The notes under the pieces were generated by a model that had not been told where the DNA came from, searched no databases, and worked only from the letters and a program-made list of their open reading frames with translations. A stretch of 64,000 nucleotides of DNA from Ga0077536 sp943370145 (lineage in GTDB: Bacteria; Pseudomonadota; Gammaproteobacteria; Ga0077536), in the NCBI GenBank assembly GCA_943370145.1, contig CALRPY020000010.1:1-64000 (forward strand), written 5' to 3'. Of this stretch, positions 1 through 8,952 are shown one piece after another (positions within the stretch are counted from its first letter, which is position 1; each line of letters opens with the position of its first letter). Both the position numbers and the translations under genes were made by a program.

Positions 1-901
1 TGGCGTCCGCCACCGGCAGCGCCCGCTGCAGGTCGCCGGCCAGTGCCGCCCGCAGCGCGATGAGCCCGTGGGCCACCAATGGGGCGGTGCCCGCACGCAC
101 GGCGCTGCCCAGCACGGCCGGGGCGCCGAAGGCGGTTTGCACGTCCGACGCCGCGAGCCAGCGCGCCGCGCGCTGCATCAGCCCGTCCGCGGCGCGCAGG
201 TCCGGACAGACGATGGCGACCGTGTCACCGCCCGCCGCGCGCGCGGCAAAGGCCCAGGCCAGCGCCGCGTCGAACTCTTCCTCGACGCTCGCCCACCGCC
301 GCCAGGCGGGGGCGCCGCGCATCACCGCCGCGGTGCCCGCCTCGGGCGGCGGCAGCAGGCGGCGCAGCGCCGGCCCCGCATCGTCGAAGCCCCGGCTCGC
401 ACCGGCTGCGGAGAGGTCCAGCCCGGCCCTCGCACAGGCCTCGAGCAGCATCGTGCGGGTGCCCACGCGCAGGTGCCTGCAGCGGGCCCGGAAGGTCGCG
501 CGCCACTCACGCGCCAGGGACTGCTCATGGGTCAGGCCGACGCTCGCGGACCACGCGTCGCCCAGATCCCACGCGAATGCGGTGTCCTCGGCATCGGCCA
601 TCAGGCGCGCAAGCGCATCGGCCTGAGCGGGCTCGAGCCCGGCGGTCTCACCGATTACCTCGGCCCACAGCACCTGCGCCTGTTCCTGGCCGAGCAGCGC
701 AAACGAGGGGCCGAGCAGCCCGGCGCTTCGCGCGGGCAGCGTCGCCTGCACCAGCCAGGCGCCGAGCCCGACCTGGTTCGGGGCCTGCCACACGGCATGG
801 CCCTGCTGACGCTGGCGGCGCGCGTGGTCGCGACGCATTGCGGCGGCGAGCCGCGCGGACGGCACGACGAGCGTCGACTGCGGGCTGGCGGTTGCGGTCA
901 C
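1..901 (-). CDS. AddB-like probable DNA repair protein, N-terminal part (cut by window edge)
   Basis: An open frame runs from a GTG at 901 leftward off the window (300 codons seen). The N-terminus reads MTATASPQSTLVVPSARLAA, then an Arg/Gln-rich stretch, a form typical of the TIGR03623 'probable DNA repair protein' family, which is related to AddB. These are roughly 900-residue proteins with a degenerate helicase-like front and a C-terminal PD-(D/E)XK nuclease; the nuclease part would lie beyond position 1 and is not seen. The gene diverges from the DUF4124 gene at 993, so the 90-bp gap holds both promoters. A second AddB-like gene sits at 31725-34466. GTG is chosen because the family motif begins a few residues after it. 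The family call is from recognition of the N-terminus only. Confidence 0.7.
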   Translation of the reverse strand, partial: MTATASPQSTLVVPSARLAAAMRRDHARRQRQQGHAVWQAPNQVGLGAWLVQATLPARSAGLLGPSFALLGQEQAQVLWAEVIGETAGLEPAQADALARLMADAEDTAFAWDLGDAWSASVGLTHEQSLAREWRATFRARCRHLRVGTRTMLLEACARAGLDLSAAGASRGFDDAGPALRRLLPPPEAGTAAVMRGAPAWRRWASVEEEFDAALAWAFAARAAGGDTVAIVCPDLRAADGLMQRAARWLAASDVQTAFGAPAVLGSAVRAGTAPLVAHGLIALRAALAGDLQRALPVADA

Positions 902-992
902 TGTGGTTTGGATTGGGATGGCCTTGGTGTTGCCGGGGCGGGCATTCCGGTTATCTTAACCGTCGAATTCCGACAGGAGGGTCCATCCCGCC

Positions 993-1487
993 ATGTCCAT
1001 CGTCATTCGTGCGCTGTACGCGACCCTGTTGCTGCTGGTGGCCACCACCGCGTGGGCCCGCATGTACCAGTGGGTCGATCCGCGCAGCGGTACGGTTCAG
1101 TTGTCCGGGTCGCCGCCCGCCTGGTATCGCGGCACGCAGGCCGGACCGCGCGTGTTCGTGTTCGAGAACGGCCGCCTCGTCGACGACACGGCGCGCGCGG
1201 TGGAGCCGGACGAGGCGGCGGCCCTGCGGGCCGGCGCCTTTGGCGCGGCGGTGCCTGCCACGGCGACGCTGTCACCGCACTCCCCGCTGCGCGCCCCGAT
1301 GTTCGAAGCGCCGGCGCCGGCGGCCGCCTCGCCTGCCCCGGAGGACGACAGCACCAGTGCCCAGATCGCGGAGTTCAAGGCGCTGCTCGAAGCCTACGAC
1401 CAGTCGCAGGCGGCAGCGGCGCGCGACGCACTGGACGATGCCGGCACCAATCTCTCGCCTAACGACCCTGGCGCGCCCAGCCCGTAA
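993..1487 (+). CDS. DUF4124 domain-containing exported protein
   Basis: A 164-residue protein with a clear signal peptide (hydrophobic residues about 6-21, AWA cleavage site) followed at once by MYQWVDPRSGTVQLSG, the signature of the small DUF4124 domain common in periplasmic gammaproteobacterial proteins. Function is unknown for the family. The rest is Ala/Pro-rich and probably unstructured. The ATG at 993 has a good ribosome binding site (AGGAGG about 10 bases upstream). The 3' end overlaps the convergent kinase gene by 29 bases, so the two transcripts run into each other. Confidence 0.8.
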   Translation: MSIVIRALYATLLLLVATTAWARMYQWVDPRSGTVQLSGSPPAWYRGTQAGPRVFVFENGRLVDDTARAVEPDEAAALRAGAFGAAVPATATLSPHSPLRAPMFEAPAPAAASPAPEDDSTSAQIAEFKALLEAYDQSQAAAARDALDDAGTNLSPNDPGAPSP

Positions 1488-2865
1488 GCAGCCGCCACAC
1501 CCCGCCGGATTCCGTGCCCGCGAGTTCGGTCAGCAGCGGCAGCGCCTGGTTGGTGGGGTCCATCTGCCGCGCCAGCGCAATGTGCAGCCGGGCCTGCTCT
1601 TCGTGGCCCGTCGCGATTTCCCGCTCCGCCATCAGCGCGAAGGCCGCCCCGATCTCGCGGAAGCCCGCCGCGACCGCCGGATGGTCCGGCGCCAGTTGCC
1701 GCAGCCGCGAGAAGTAGTAGTACGCGTTGTCGCCGGGAGGCGCGGTGAGCTTCAGCTGGCTGATGCTGTGCCGGCCGAGCCAGGACAATGCGTTGACGAC
1801 CTCGTCAGTGGCCACCGCCGCCGCCAGCAGCGGCGGTGGCGCCTCCGCCTCGTCCGGCAGCGCCACCTGGCCGGCGCTGTCGGCCACCTGCGCCGGTGCC
1901 GCGAGCCGCCGCTCGACGACGAACAGCGCGCCATACGCCAGCGCGACGAGCAGCAGCAACCCGAGCAGCGCCACCGTCGGCTTGCGCCACCGGCGAGGGG
2001 CCAGCGGCGGCCGCTGCTCGAGCGTCGTATCGGGGGCTGCGACCAGGCTCAGCTTTTCAATCACGCCCCGCTCGCGCAAGACCCGGATGTAGTGCAGCAG
2101 CGCGTCGGTGTCACGGAAGCGGTCGGCGCGGGACTTCGCGCACATCAGGTCGAGCAGCCCCTGCAGCGGCGCGTAGCGCGCGGGCAGGCGCGGCATCGGC
2201 GCCTTCTTGTGCATGTAGATGACGTCGATGATCGAATTGGAGATGAACGGTTTCCGGCCGGTCAGCATCTCGTAGAGAATGATCCCGAGCGCATAGATGT
2301 CGGCGCCGTTGTCGACGGTGCGGGAATCGACCTGCTCCGGCGCCATGTAGTTCGGGCTGCCGAGGAACATTCCGGTGCCGGTCAGATCGCCGTCCGTCAC
2401 CCGCGATTTCGCAATGCCGAAATCCGTCAGCACCGGCGAGCCGTCGCGGCGGAACAGGATGTTGCCGGGCTTCACGTCGCGGTGGATCACGCCGTGCTCG
2501 TGCGCATAGCCGAGCGCGGAGGCGATTTTCTCGACGACATCCAGCGCGGCCTCGACCGACATCGGGCCCTTGGCCAGATGCTGCTTGAGGTCTCCGCCCT
2601 CGACATACTCCATCGACAGGTAGACGTAGCGCCCCGCGGTCGCGATGTCGTGGATCGTGATGAGATGCGGGTGATGCAGCGACGCGATGAGGCGGCCTTC
2701 GTTCAGGAAACGCTGCACGGCGGTCGGCGTGTCGGCCAGCTCGGTGTCGAGCACCTTCAGCACCACCGGGCGACCGAGCGAAATCTGGGTCGCCAGATAG
2801 GCCGCCGCCGTGGCACCCTGCGCGAGGCAGCGTTCGATCTCGTAACCGGCGATTTCCATTGGCAT
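1459..2865 (-). CDS. Membrane-anchored serine/threonine protein kinase
   Basis: A 468-residue Hanks-type kinase. Visible motifs: the ATP-anchoring Lys37 (VVLKVLD), the catalytic loop HRDVKPGN (128-135), DFG (148-150), and the activation/P+1 segment GSPNYMAPEQ (169-178). The glycine-rich loop (LAQGATAAAY, 14-23) is degenerate compared with GxGxxG. One transmembrane helix lies at about 296-317, giving a cytoplasmic kinase and a periplasmic C-terminal segment of about 150 residues without PASTA-like repeats; that part contains TPR-like helical spacing but I do not assign it. It would phosphorylate Ser/Thr of unknown targets. No phosphatase gene is adjacent. It is transcribed divergently from the Rsd-like gene. 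Confidence 0.88.
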   Translation of the reverse strand: MPMEIAGYEIERCLAQGATAAAYLATQISLGRPVVLKVLDTELADTPTAVQRFLNEGRLIASLHHPHLITIHDIATAGRYVYLSMEYVEGGDLKQHLAKGPMSVEAALDVVEKIASALGYAHEHGVIHRDVKPGNILFRRDGSPVLTDFGIAKSRVTDGDLTGTGMFLGSPNYMAPEQVDSRTVDNGADIYALGIILYEMLTGRKPFISNSIIDVIYMHKKAPMPRLPARYAPLQGLLDLMCAKSRADRFRDTDALLHYIRVLRERGVIEKLSLVAAPDTTLEQRPPLAPRRWRKPTVALLGLLLLVALAYGALFVVERRLAAPAQVADSAGQVALPDEAEAPPPLLAAAVATDEVVNALSWLGRHSISQLKLTAPPGDNAYYYFSRLRQLAPDHPAVAAGFREIGAAFALMAEREIATGHEEQARLHIALARQMDPTNQALPLLTELAGTESGGVWRLLTGWARQGR

Positions 2866-2974
2866 GATTATATCCGGGTGCCTGTGCCGGAGCCCGGCGA
2901 ATCCGGCCCGATTTTACGAGCGTTTACGCGCCGCCGCGTCGCGGCGAGCTTCCAGACACAGCGAGGGAGAACCA

Positions 2975-3460
2975 GTGGAACGGTCCAAGCCTGACGCCGC
3001 GGCATCCGCCCGGCAGCCCCGCACGGGAACACTTCATCGCATCGAGGAAATGCTCACGCAGCGCACGCGCATGCTGAAACTCCTGTGGCAACTCTCGGAG
3101 CAGGATCTCGCCCACGACGACGAAACCCTGCGCGAAACCCTCGACGACTTCCTGAGCGTGCTGGTCGACTACATCGCGGCCGGTCACTTCGGTCTCTACG
3201 AACGCATCGTCGAAGGCCACGAGCGCCGCGCGCAGGTCGTCGCGACGGCGCAGGAAATCTACCCGCGCATCGCCGGCACCACGCAGGCCGCGGTCGAGTT
3301 CAACGAGCGCTATGGCGCCGCGGACCCGCGGCCCCTGGAAAACAGGCTCGCGCAGGATCTCTCGCGGCTGGGCGAGCGCCTGGCCACCCGCATCGAACTC
3401 GAGGACCTGCTGATCCGCGCGATGCTCGGCCCCGAATACCCGATCCCCGGCGCGGCCTGA
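2975..3460 (+). CDS. rsd: Rsd/AlgQ-type regulator of RNA polymerase sigma-70
   Basis: A 161-residue protein with the Rsd/AlgQ sequence pattern: MLTQRTRMLKLLWQ near the start, then LRETLDDFLSVLVDYIAAGHFGLYERI and a C-terminal helical segment. E. coli Rsd (158 aa) binds sigma-70 region 4 and sequesters it from core polymerase; Pseudomonas AlgQ is the orthologue and affects alginate. The open frame starts at 2864, but the GTG at 2975 preceded by GAGGGAG gives the right length, so I use it. AlgQ regulation fits with algR-algZ lying 5 kb downstream, though they are not in one operon. Confidence 0.85.
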   Translation: MERSKPDAAASARQPRTGTLHRIEEMLTQRTRMLKLLWQLSEQDLAHDDETLRETLDDFLSVLVDYIAAGHFGLYERIVEGHERRAQVVATAQEIYPRIAGTTQAAVEFNERYGAADPRPLENRLAQDLSRLGERLATRIELEDLLIRAMLGPEYPIPGAA

Positions 3461-3470
3461 GCGAGCCCGC

Positions 3471-3920
3471 TCAGGTGGCGTCGGTGACCGCGAGCTTCGC
3501 GCTGATGAAGTCGCGGTGGGAGAGGTGCAGCAGGTCCGCGACCTTGCGCAGGTAATACTCTTCGTAGTGGTCAATCCGGCCATCGGCCTGCGCGACGCGC
3601 CACAGCTCGAGGAGGCACTGGCGCTTCTGCGCGACCGACAGCTCGCGGTTCAGCACGTCCGTGAACTCGTGGAAAGACACCGCCGCTTCCACCGCCGACG
3701 CGGCGTCACCGATGAGCCCGTTGGACTCGTCTTCGGTGATGTCGAATACTGCGGCGGCCGCGCGCATTACCGCCGCGAGCTCGTCCTGCGTGAGGCTGTG
3801 GTCGGCGCGGCCGATCTCGAGCAGCAGCGCGACGACCGCGAGCTGCAGCGAATGGCGGCCCGCCGGCGTATCGATGCCGGCGGCGAGGTTGCGAACGATG
3901 TTCCTGAGGGATTTCAGCAT
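3471..3920 (-). CDS. TerB-like (tellurite resistance TerB family) protein
   Basis: A 149-residue helical protein starting MLKSLRNIV. It has the TerB-type pattern of acidic helix-loop-helix segments: VALLLEIGRADHSLTQDE in the first half and LWRVAQADGRIDHYEEYYLR in the second, each with the Asp-rich metal-binding loop. TerB-domain proteins bind divalent metals and are common as small cytosolic proteins of unclear role outside the ter operon. I use the ATG at 3918-3920 because the residues upstream in the frame are low-complexity and unlike the family. It is convergent with the Rsd gene (10-bp gap) and divergent from rsmE. Confidence 0.75.
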   Translation of the reverse strand: MLKSLRNIVRNLAAGIDTPAGRHSLQLAVVALLLEIGRADHSLTQDELAAVMRAAAAVFDITEDESNGLIGDAASAVEAAVSFHEFTDVLNRELSVAQKRQCLLELWRVAQADGRIDHYEEYYLRKVADLLHLSHRDFISAKLAVTDAT

Positions 3921-3974
3921 GGTTGCGGGTACGAGTTTCCTGCATGGTGGGATCGCCCGCTCCGGGCGCGCACG

Positions 3975-4712
3975 ATGACCCCACGCATCTTCAGCGCGGC
4001 GCCGCTCGCCAGTGGCCAGCGCATTGTGCTGGACCCAATCGCCGCCCGCCACCTGCGGGAGGCGCTGCGCCTGGCGCGCGGCGACACCTTCTGCCTGTTC
4101 GACGGGCGCGGCGGCGAGTACGCGGCGTCCGTCGTCACGGTCAGCCGCGAGCGCGTCGAGGCGGAGGTCGGCGCGCGCCTGCCCGTGAATCGCGAATCAC
4201 CACTGGCCATCACGCTCGCGCAGGGCATCTCGCGCGGCGAGCGCATGGACTACACGCTGCAGAAAGCGGTCGAACTTGGCGTGCACCGCATCGTGCCGCT
4301 GGCCACCGAGCGCAGCACCGTGCGACTCGACGACGAGCGCGCGCGGAAGCGCCTCGAGCACTGGCAGGGCATCGTGCGCCACGCCTGCGAGCAGTCCGGC
4401 CGCACCGCGCTGCCGCCGGTGGCCGGGATCGCGACGGTTCCCGACTTCGCGGCGAGCGAAACCGCCGCGCTCAGCTTGATGCTCGATCCCGCCGCCGCCG
4501 CGCCGCTCGGCGAACTCACGGCAGCGCTGGCGCCGCCACCGGACATCTGCCTCGCCATCGGCCCCGAGGGCGGCTTCAGCCCGGGCGAGCGGGCAGTGCT
4601 CGAAGCGGCGGGTTTCGTCGGCGCCCGCCTCGGCCCCCGGATACTGCGCACCGAAACCGCCGCCCTCGTCGCGCTGAGCGTGCTGCAGAGCCGGCTCGGC
4701 GATCTGGGCTGA
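3975..4712 (+). CDS. rsmE: 16S rRNA (uracil-1498-N3)-methyltransferase RsmE
   Basis: A 245-residue SPOUT-class methyltransferase. The N-terminal PUA-like part begins MTPRIFSAAPL and contains HLREALRLARGD; the C-terminal knotted SAM-binding part holds the diagnostic AIGPEGGFSPGE and LGPRILRTETAALVALS motifs. RsmE methylates N3 of U1498 in the small-subunit rRNA near the decoding site. The ATG at 3975 is the only start giving the family N-terminus; the longer frame upstream has no similarity. It is divergent from the TerB gene with a 54-bp gap. Confidence 0.95.
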   Translation: MTPRIFSAAPLASGQRIVLDPIAARHLREALRLARGDTFCLFDGRGGEYAASVVTVSRERVEAEVGARLPVNRESPLAITLAQGISRGERMDYTLQKAVELGVHRIVPLATERSTVRLDDERARKRLEHWQGIVRHACEQSGRTALPPVAGIATVPDFAASETAALSLMLDPAAAAPLGELTAALAPPPDICLAIGPEGGFSPGERAVLEAAGFVGARLGPRILRTETAALVALSVLQSRLGDLG

Positions 4713-4881
4713 GGCGTCCGGCCGGGCTGTGTCGGGCGCTCTCCCGCGCGCCGACGCGGCCGTTCGAGCGCCTCGCGCACCGGGACAGTTCCGTGCGGAA
4801 ACGCAGCAATGCCGTTCCCCGCGCTGAAAGGCAGACCAGAGCCCTGCGGGGATTTGCCCCGCCCGCCCGACGCCACACCAA

Positions 4882-7575
4882 TCAGAACGCCAGCCGCAGA
4901 CCGCCCCCGCAGCTGACCCGGGAACCGGTCTCGAAGATCTCATAGCCGAGGCTCACGAAGAGCGCAGCCTGGTCCGCGAGCTTCAGCTCGGCCCCACCGT
5001 CGACCGTGAGCGCATGCACGCCGCGATTCTCGCCCCGCGTGTCGAAGGCGCCGGCCACGGGCGTGCCGACGAAGGAAGCGCGCAGGGATTTGACGTCGGC
5101 ATCGTTGCCCAGGGCGTCCAGCCGGTAGGCGAGCGCGAGCCGCGGCGTGAGCGCGGCCGTCCTGCTGCTGCCGAGCGCGAGCGGCGCTGTCGTGACTTCG
5201 AGGCCCAGGGTGCCGACGAGGCTGTTGGCGGTGTGGCCGTCGACCGCCAGGTCCAGGCCCTGCGCGCCGCGCTCGCGAAAGCCTGCCTGCTGATAACCGC
5301 CCCAGGCAAGCCCGAGCAAAGGCTTCAGATAGGCCGGCGCATGGGCGCTGGGCGAAGTGAGCGCCAACAGGTATTCGGCATCGAAGGCGACGGTGTAGCC
5401 GTGGGCGGCGGGGCTTGCGCTGAGCGCGGCACCGCTGCCGATGAAGGCCACGCTGCGCGTGCCGTCGAGGTCGAAGTGGCTGTAGCCAGCGAGGCTGCGC
5501 AGGCGCAGGGCGGGCGAGGGCCGGTACACGCCGTAGACACTGGCACCGTTGACGTCGGCGTCGACCCGCGCGCCGCTCGGGGCCATGTCCTCGATCCCGG
5601 CGTCGCCGTGGCCGTAGGCGATACCCAGGGTCCACGGCTGCGCCGGCTGGAATTCGACACCGAAGACGCTGACGAGGACCTCGGCATCGTAGTCGGCGAG
5701 CCCGTTGCGGCCGTCGACCCCACTGTCGGCCTGGGCGGCCTGCGCAAACACGCAGTACTCCCGCCCGGCGGGAGCGCCCGGCCCGGCGCCGGCAGCCTGC
5801 ATGATCCGGCCATGCGCGGTGCAGTGGCCGGCCTGGTCAAGCAGCAACCCGCGCTGGCGCGCGAGCGTGTCGAGGCCAACGCTCTGGAAGGCCGCATACG
5901 ACTCCGGGCCGAGCGTGCCGAGGGCGGCGATGAGTTCACTGTCGGCGGCCAGGCCGAGCAGCCGGGACGTGGCGCCCACGAAACCGGCGGCAACCCCGGC
6001 CGCGGCGGCCTGCGCGGTGGTAAAGCCGGTGCCGCCGATCGGCGCGCCACCGGCGTTGGCGTTGCCGGCGGCCGCGCCGGCCAGGGACTGCAGCACCCTA
6101 TCGACGGCGCCAGCGCTGGCCATCGGATTGCGGGCGCCAGGCCGGAGCGCGCGCACGGCCGCCGCGGCGACGCCCGTCCCTTGGCGGGGGCGCCACTGCA
6201 GGTCGAAGCTGCGGGCGTCGCCGTCAACCTCCTGCACCAGGGTGGCACCGTGGCGCAGCAGCGCGCTGCGCACGCCGGCCTGGTCGAGGGCCAGGCTGCC
6301 GGCGTTCGCGAAGGGGGCGCTGTTCGGCGCCGCGATGAGCGTGTAGGCGAAATGCGGCCATGGGCCGCCCCCGCCGAACGCGCCGAGCCGGGCCGTGCCG
6401 AAGAAGTCGGTCACCTGCCCGGACACGTCGAGGCGGTCATTCCGCGCCCCCTGGAATTCGGCCTCGAGCGTGCCGCCGTTCAGGCCGAGGCCGGCCACGG
6501 CCAGCGTGCCGATCGAGTTCCCGGGGGCGAGCGTCGCACCGGCGACCAGGCGGGTCTGCGGCAGGCTGCCGTTGCCCTGCACGGTGCCGCCCGCGTCGAC
6601 GAACAGGCCTGCGGACGACGCGAGGCTGCCGTTCACCACCAGCGTGGCGCCGGCACCGACGCGGGTCGCGCCGGTGTAGGTGTTGACGCCAGCGAGCGCG
6701 ATGGAGCCGCCGCGGGATGAATTCGTGAAGGCCAGGTTGCCCGTGCCGCTGAACACCCCGCTGAACACGGACCTGAAGCCGTTGCCGTCGATGACACCGC
6801 CCGTGCCGGTGTCGTAATCCGTGGCGAAGCTGCCCGCGAGGTCGACCAGCAAGGTGCCGCCATTGAACGTCGCGTAGTACGGATTGCTGGCGTAGGCGAG
6901 GCTGCGGGGATGGATGCGCTGGTCGACGGTCAGGACCACGGTATTGAAATTGCCCGCGTTGGCGTCCCAGCTGAGGCCGCCGTCCGGGCTCACCAGGAAA
7001 CGGCGGAAGAGGTAACCGTCGAGCGCGGTCGGCGTCGTCGCCGTGCCGAGCCCGGTGGTGCCGGTGTTGCTCCACCTGATCCCGGTCGCGTCGGACGAGA
7101 CTGTCAGCCCGTAGGTGGTGTTGGCATCGAGGAAGAAACCGTCGGCCGACGCCATGTCGTCGAACGTGAAGATGCCGCCCGCGCCCGTGATCGTCGCCGG
7201 CAACAGCCCGGTGCCCGCGAGACGCGAGGATGGCGTGTAGTCGGTGCCGTCGAAAGCGACCGACCACAGGGCGATGTCGACGCGCTGGGTCACGGGCGCC
7301 GCGGTGCCGAGCGCGGGATTGAGGCCGAGCGCAACCGAGACCACCTGCCCGCCGCGACCGCCCGTCGTGAAAACCAGCGACTTGAAGCTGCTGTCGTCGA
7401 GGCTCGAGCCCCCCGACGCGCCGTTCGGCGTGTTGGCGATGACGATATCCGCCGCCCTGACCGCTGCGGGCAGGGCGAGGTGCGCGAGCACGCAGCAGAC
7501 GCAGAACCGGCAACCCGGCTTCGCGCGCAGGGCACGCCGATCGGTACGCGTGGCCAAGATCGATCCTTTCGTCAC
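4882..7575 (-). CDS. Autotransporter (type V secretion) with beta-helix passenger
   Basis: An 897-residue protein. A long signal-like N-terminus (hydrophobic residues about 25-40, ending VRAAD) is followed by a choice-of-anchor-like globular segment (about 42-220). A Gly/Ala/Val-rich passenger then contains autotransporter-associated repeats such as VNTYTGATRVGAGATLVVNG and a APGNSIGTLAVAG motif (about 260-400). The last roughly 280 residues form the outer-membrane beta-barrel translocator (alternating hydrophobic strands) and end in the required terminal Phe (GGLRLAF). The protein should insert its barrel in the outer membrane and display the passenger. No protease or esterase active-site motif was recognised. 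It stands alone, convergent with rsmE. Confidence 0.9.
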   Translation of the reverse strand: MTKGSILATRTDRRALRAKPGCRFCVCCVLAHLALPAAVRAADIVIANTPNGASGGSSLDDSSFKSLVFTTGGRGGQVVSVALGLNPALGTAAPVTQRVDIALWSVAFDGTDYTPSSRLAGTGLLPATITGAGGIFTFDDMASADGFFLDANTTYGLTVSSDATGIRWSNTGTTGLGTATTPTALDGYLFRRFLVSPDGGLSWDANAGNFNTVVLTVDQRIHPRSLAYASNPYYATFNGGTLLVDLAGSFATDYDTGTGGVIDGNGFRSVFSGVFSGTGNLAFTNSSRGGSIALAGVNTYTGATRVGAGATLVVNGSLASSAGLFVDAGGTVQGNGSLPQTRLVAGATLAPGNSIGTLAVAGLGLNGGTLEAEFQGARNDRLDVSGQVTDFFGTARLGAFGGGGPWPHFAYTLIAAPNSAPFANAGSLALDQAGVRSALLRHGATLVQEVDGDARSFDLQWRPRQGTGVAAAAVRALRPGARNPMASAGAVDRVLQSLAGAAAGNANAGGAPIGGTGFTTAQAAAAGVAAGFVGATSRLLGLAADSELIAALGTLGPESYAAFQSVGLDTLARQRGLLLDQAGHCTAHGRIMQAAGAGPGAPAGREYCVFAQAAQADSGVDGRNGLADYDAEVLVSVFGVEFQPAQPWTLGIAYGHGDAGIEDMAPSGARVDADVNGASVYGVYRPSPALRLRSLAGYSHFDLDGTRSVAFIGSGAALSASPAAHGYTVAFDAEYLLALTSPSAHAPAYLKPLLGLAWGGYQQAGFRERGAQGLDLAVDGHTANSLVGTLGLEVTTAPLALGSSRTAALTPRLALAYRLDALGNDADVKSLRASFVGTPVAGAFDTRGENRGVHALTVDGGAELKLADQAALFVSLGYEIFETGSRVSCGGGLRLAF

Positions 7576-7733
7576 CGGAAAATCAAGGAAGAGCCCGGCG
7601 CTGCGGCCGGGCCGCGATGATAGACGACCCCGCGCCGGACGGAAGCGCGCGCTGTGCGCGGCGAGGCTTCCGTCGCAGATCGAAGCCCGTGCCGAATAAC
7701 CGACACCCCGTGGTGTCGAGATGAAAAATGTTC

Positions 7734-8141
7734 GCCTCTCCCGCCCCGGGCTGTCTCCTGGTCACCTTTGGGCGCGGGTACCGGGGTCCACCGCCTGCGG
7801 GTTCCGACCATGGCGGAGAAAAGGTGTCAGATTTCAAATCTGACACCTTTTCCCATGCTTAATCCTCGACGCCATGGCCATTGCCTGGACCACGGGCGAA
7901 GAAACGTCTTCCCCGTGTCCCCCGTGGTCAAACCAGCCGCTTGCGCGACATCGGGTGCGGCGGCTTGCGTCGCCCGGGTGGCGCCTGCCCGCCCCAGCCC
8001 CTCGGGGTTCCCGGCCTTCCCGGCGCTCCCGGTGGCTATCCCGAATCCCTGCCGTCACCACGGGCATCACAGGGCAGGCCGGGGCTGCATGTGGCACGGC
8101 TGGAAAAATGTGACCAGGAGACAGCCCGCCCCGGGAGAGGC
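7734..8141. repeat. MITE-like element with 32-bp terminal inverted repeats
   Basis: This fills the 636-bp gap between the autotransporter and algR. Positions 7734-7765 (GCCTCTCCCG...CTGTCTCCTGGTCAC) match the reverse complement of 8110-8141 at 29 of 32 bases. Inside lies the palindrome at 7818-7852. A diverged inverted copy of the left end, including the flanking GCGGGTACCG, occurs at about 17440-17494. No transposase is encoded inside, so if it is mobile it depends on an enzyme elsewhere. No clear target-site duplication was seen. Confidence 0.55.
7818..7852. repeat. Perfect palindrome (GTGTCAGATTT type)
   Basis: A perfect inverted repeat with 17-bp arms: 7818-7834 (GAAAAGGTGTCAGATTT) and its complement 7836-7852, separated by one base. 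It belongs to the same family as the elements at 17295, 19951, 22683, 26467, 27782, 34591 and 58162. Transcribed, it would form a stable hairpin. Confidence 0.85.
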
Positions 8142-8211
8142 CGCGCGAAATGTGCAAGCCGACCCTTGGGCTTCCGTCGTCAGCGCAATCCGCGGAGAGG
8201 GTGCGCGCTCT

Positions 8212-8952
8212 TCATACGGCGCGCAGGCGCCGGCGCACCTGGCCGAGCAGCCGCCGGCTGACCGGCAGCTTGTGCGTGATGTCGCGCAGGACGATGTTCG
8301 CGCCGCCGAGGGCGCCGCGTTCCAGGGCCGTGACGTGGGCCACCGCGACCAGCGTATTGCGGTGGATGCGCAGGAAATCCTCGCCCAGTTCCTCTTCCAG
8401 CGCGCGGAGCGAATCCTCGACCAGCAGTTCGCCGCCCGGGTGGAAGACCGACACGTAACCCTGCCCCGCGTGCAGGTACCGGACGTCGGCCAGCGGGACG
8501 AGACGCAGGCTGCCCTTCACCGGCGCGCTGAAATGCGTGCGCGCCTGCGGTGCCGCCCGCGCCTGCCCGGCGGCCGCGACGCGCGCCGCGGTCAGCGCCA
8601 CCGCTTTCTCCAGCGCGCTGCTCAGGCGCTCCGGCCGGATGGGTTTCAACAGGTAGTCGATTGCATTCGCCTCGAATGCGGCGAGTGCGTGGGCGTCGTA
8701 GGCGGTCGTGAAGACGACCGCCGGTGCCGGGTCCAGCAGGCTGAGGTGCCGCGCGGCCTCGAGCCCGTCCATGCCGGGCATGCGGATGTCGAGCAGCACC
8801 ACGTCCGGGTGCTCGCGCATTGCGCTGCCCAGCGCCTCGAGGCCGGACGCCGCTTCGCCGACGACCTCCGCGACACCGAGGTCGCCGAGCAGCGCCCGCA
8901 GGCGTTCGCGCGCCAGGGGTTCGTCGTCGACGATGAGCACGCGGGGCTTCAC
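8212..8952 (-). CDS. algR: LytTR response regulator AlgR
   Basis: A 246-residue response regulator. The N-terminal receiver has the acidic pocket DDE (9-11), phosphoacceptor Asp55 (VVLLDIRMPGMDG), Thr81-region FTTAYD and Lys in LLKPI. The C-terminal LytTR DNA-binding domain (about 140-246) contains VRYLHAGQGYVSVF and FLRIHRNTLVAV. In Pseudomonas AlgR controls alginate and type IV pili and is partnered with AlgZ/FimS; here algZ lies directly upstream with a 4-base ATGA overlap, so the two are translationally coupled. The argH | algZ-algR order matches the Pseudomonas locus, supporting orthology. Confidence 0.92.
   Translation of the reverse strand: MKPRVLIVDDEPLARERLRALLGDLGVAEVVGEAASGLEALGSAMREHPDVVLLDIRMPGMDGLEAARHLSLLDPAPAVVFTTAYDAHALAAFEANAIDYLLKPIRPERLSSALEKAVALTAARVAAAGQARAAPQARTHFSAPVKGSLRLVPLADVRYLHAGQGYVSVFHPGGELLVEDSLRALEEELGEDFLRIHRNTLVAVAHVTALERGALGGANIVLRDITHKLPVSRRLLGQVRRRLRAV

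Noticed and set aside
68..2994. Very long plus-strand open frames over 68-2994
   Set aside because: They are Arg/Ala/Gly-rich frames opposite the AddB-like and kinase genes, typical high-GC shadows without family text.
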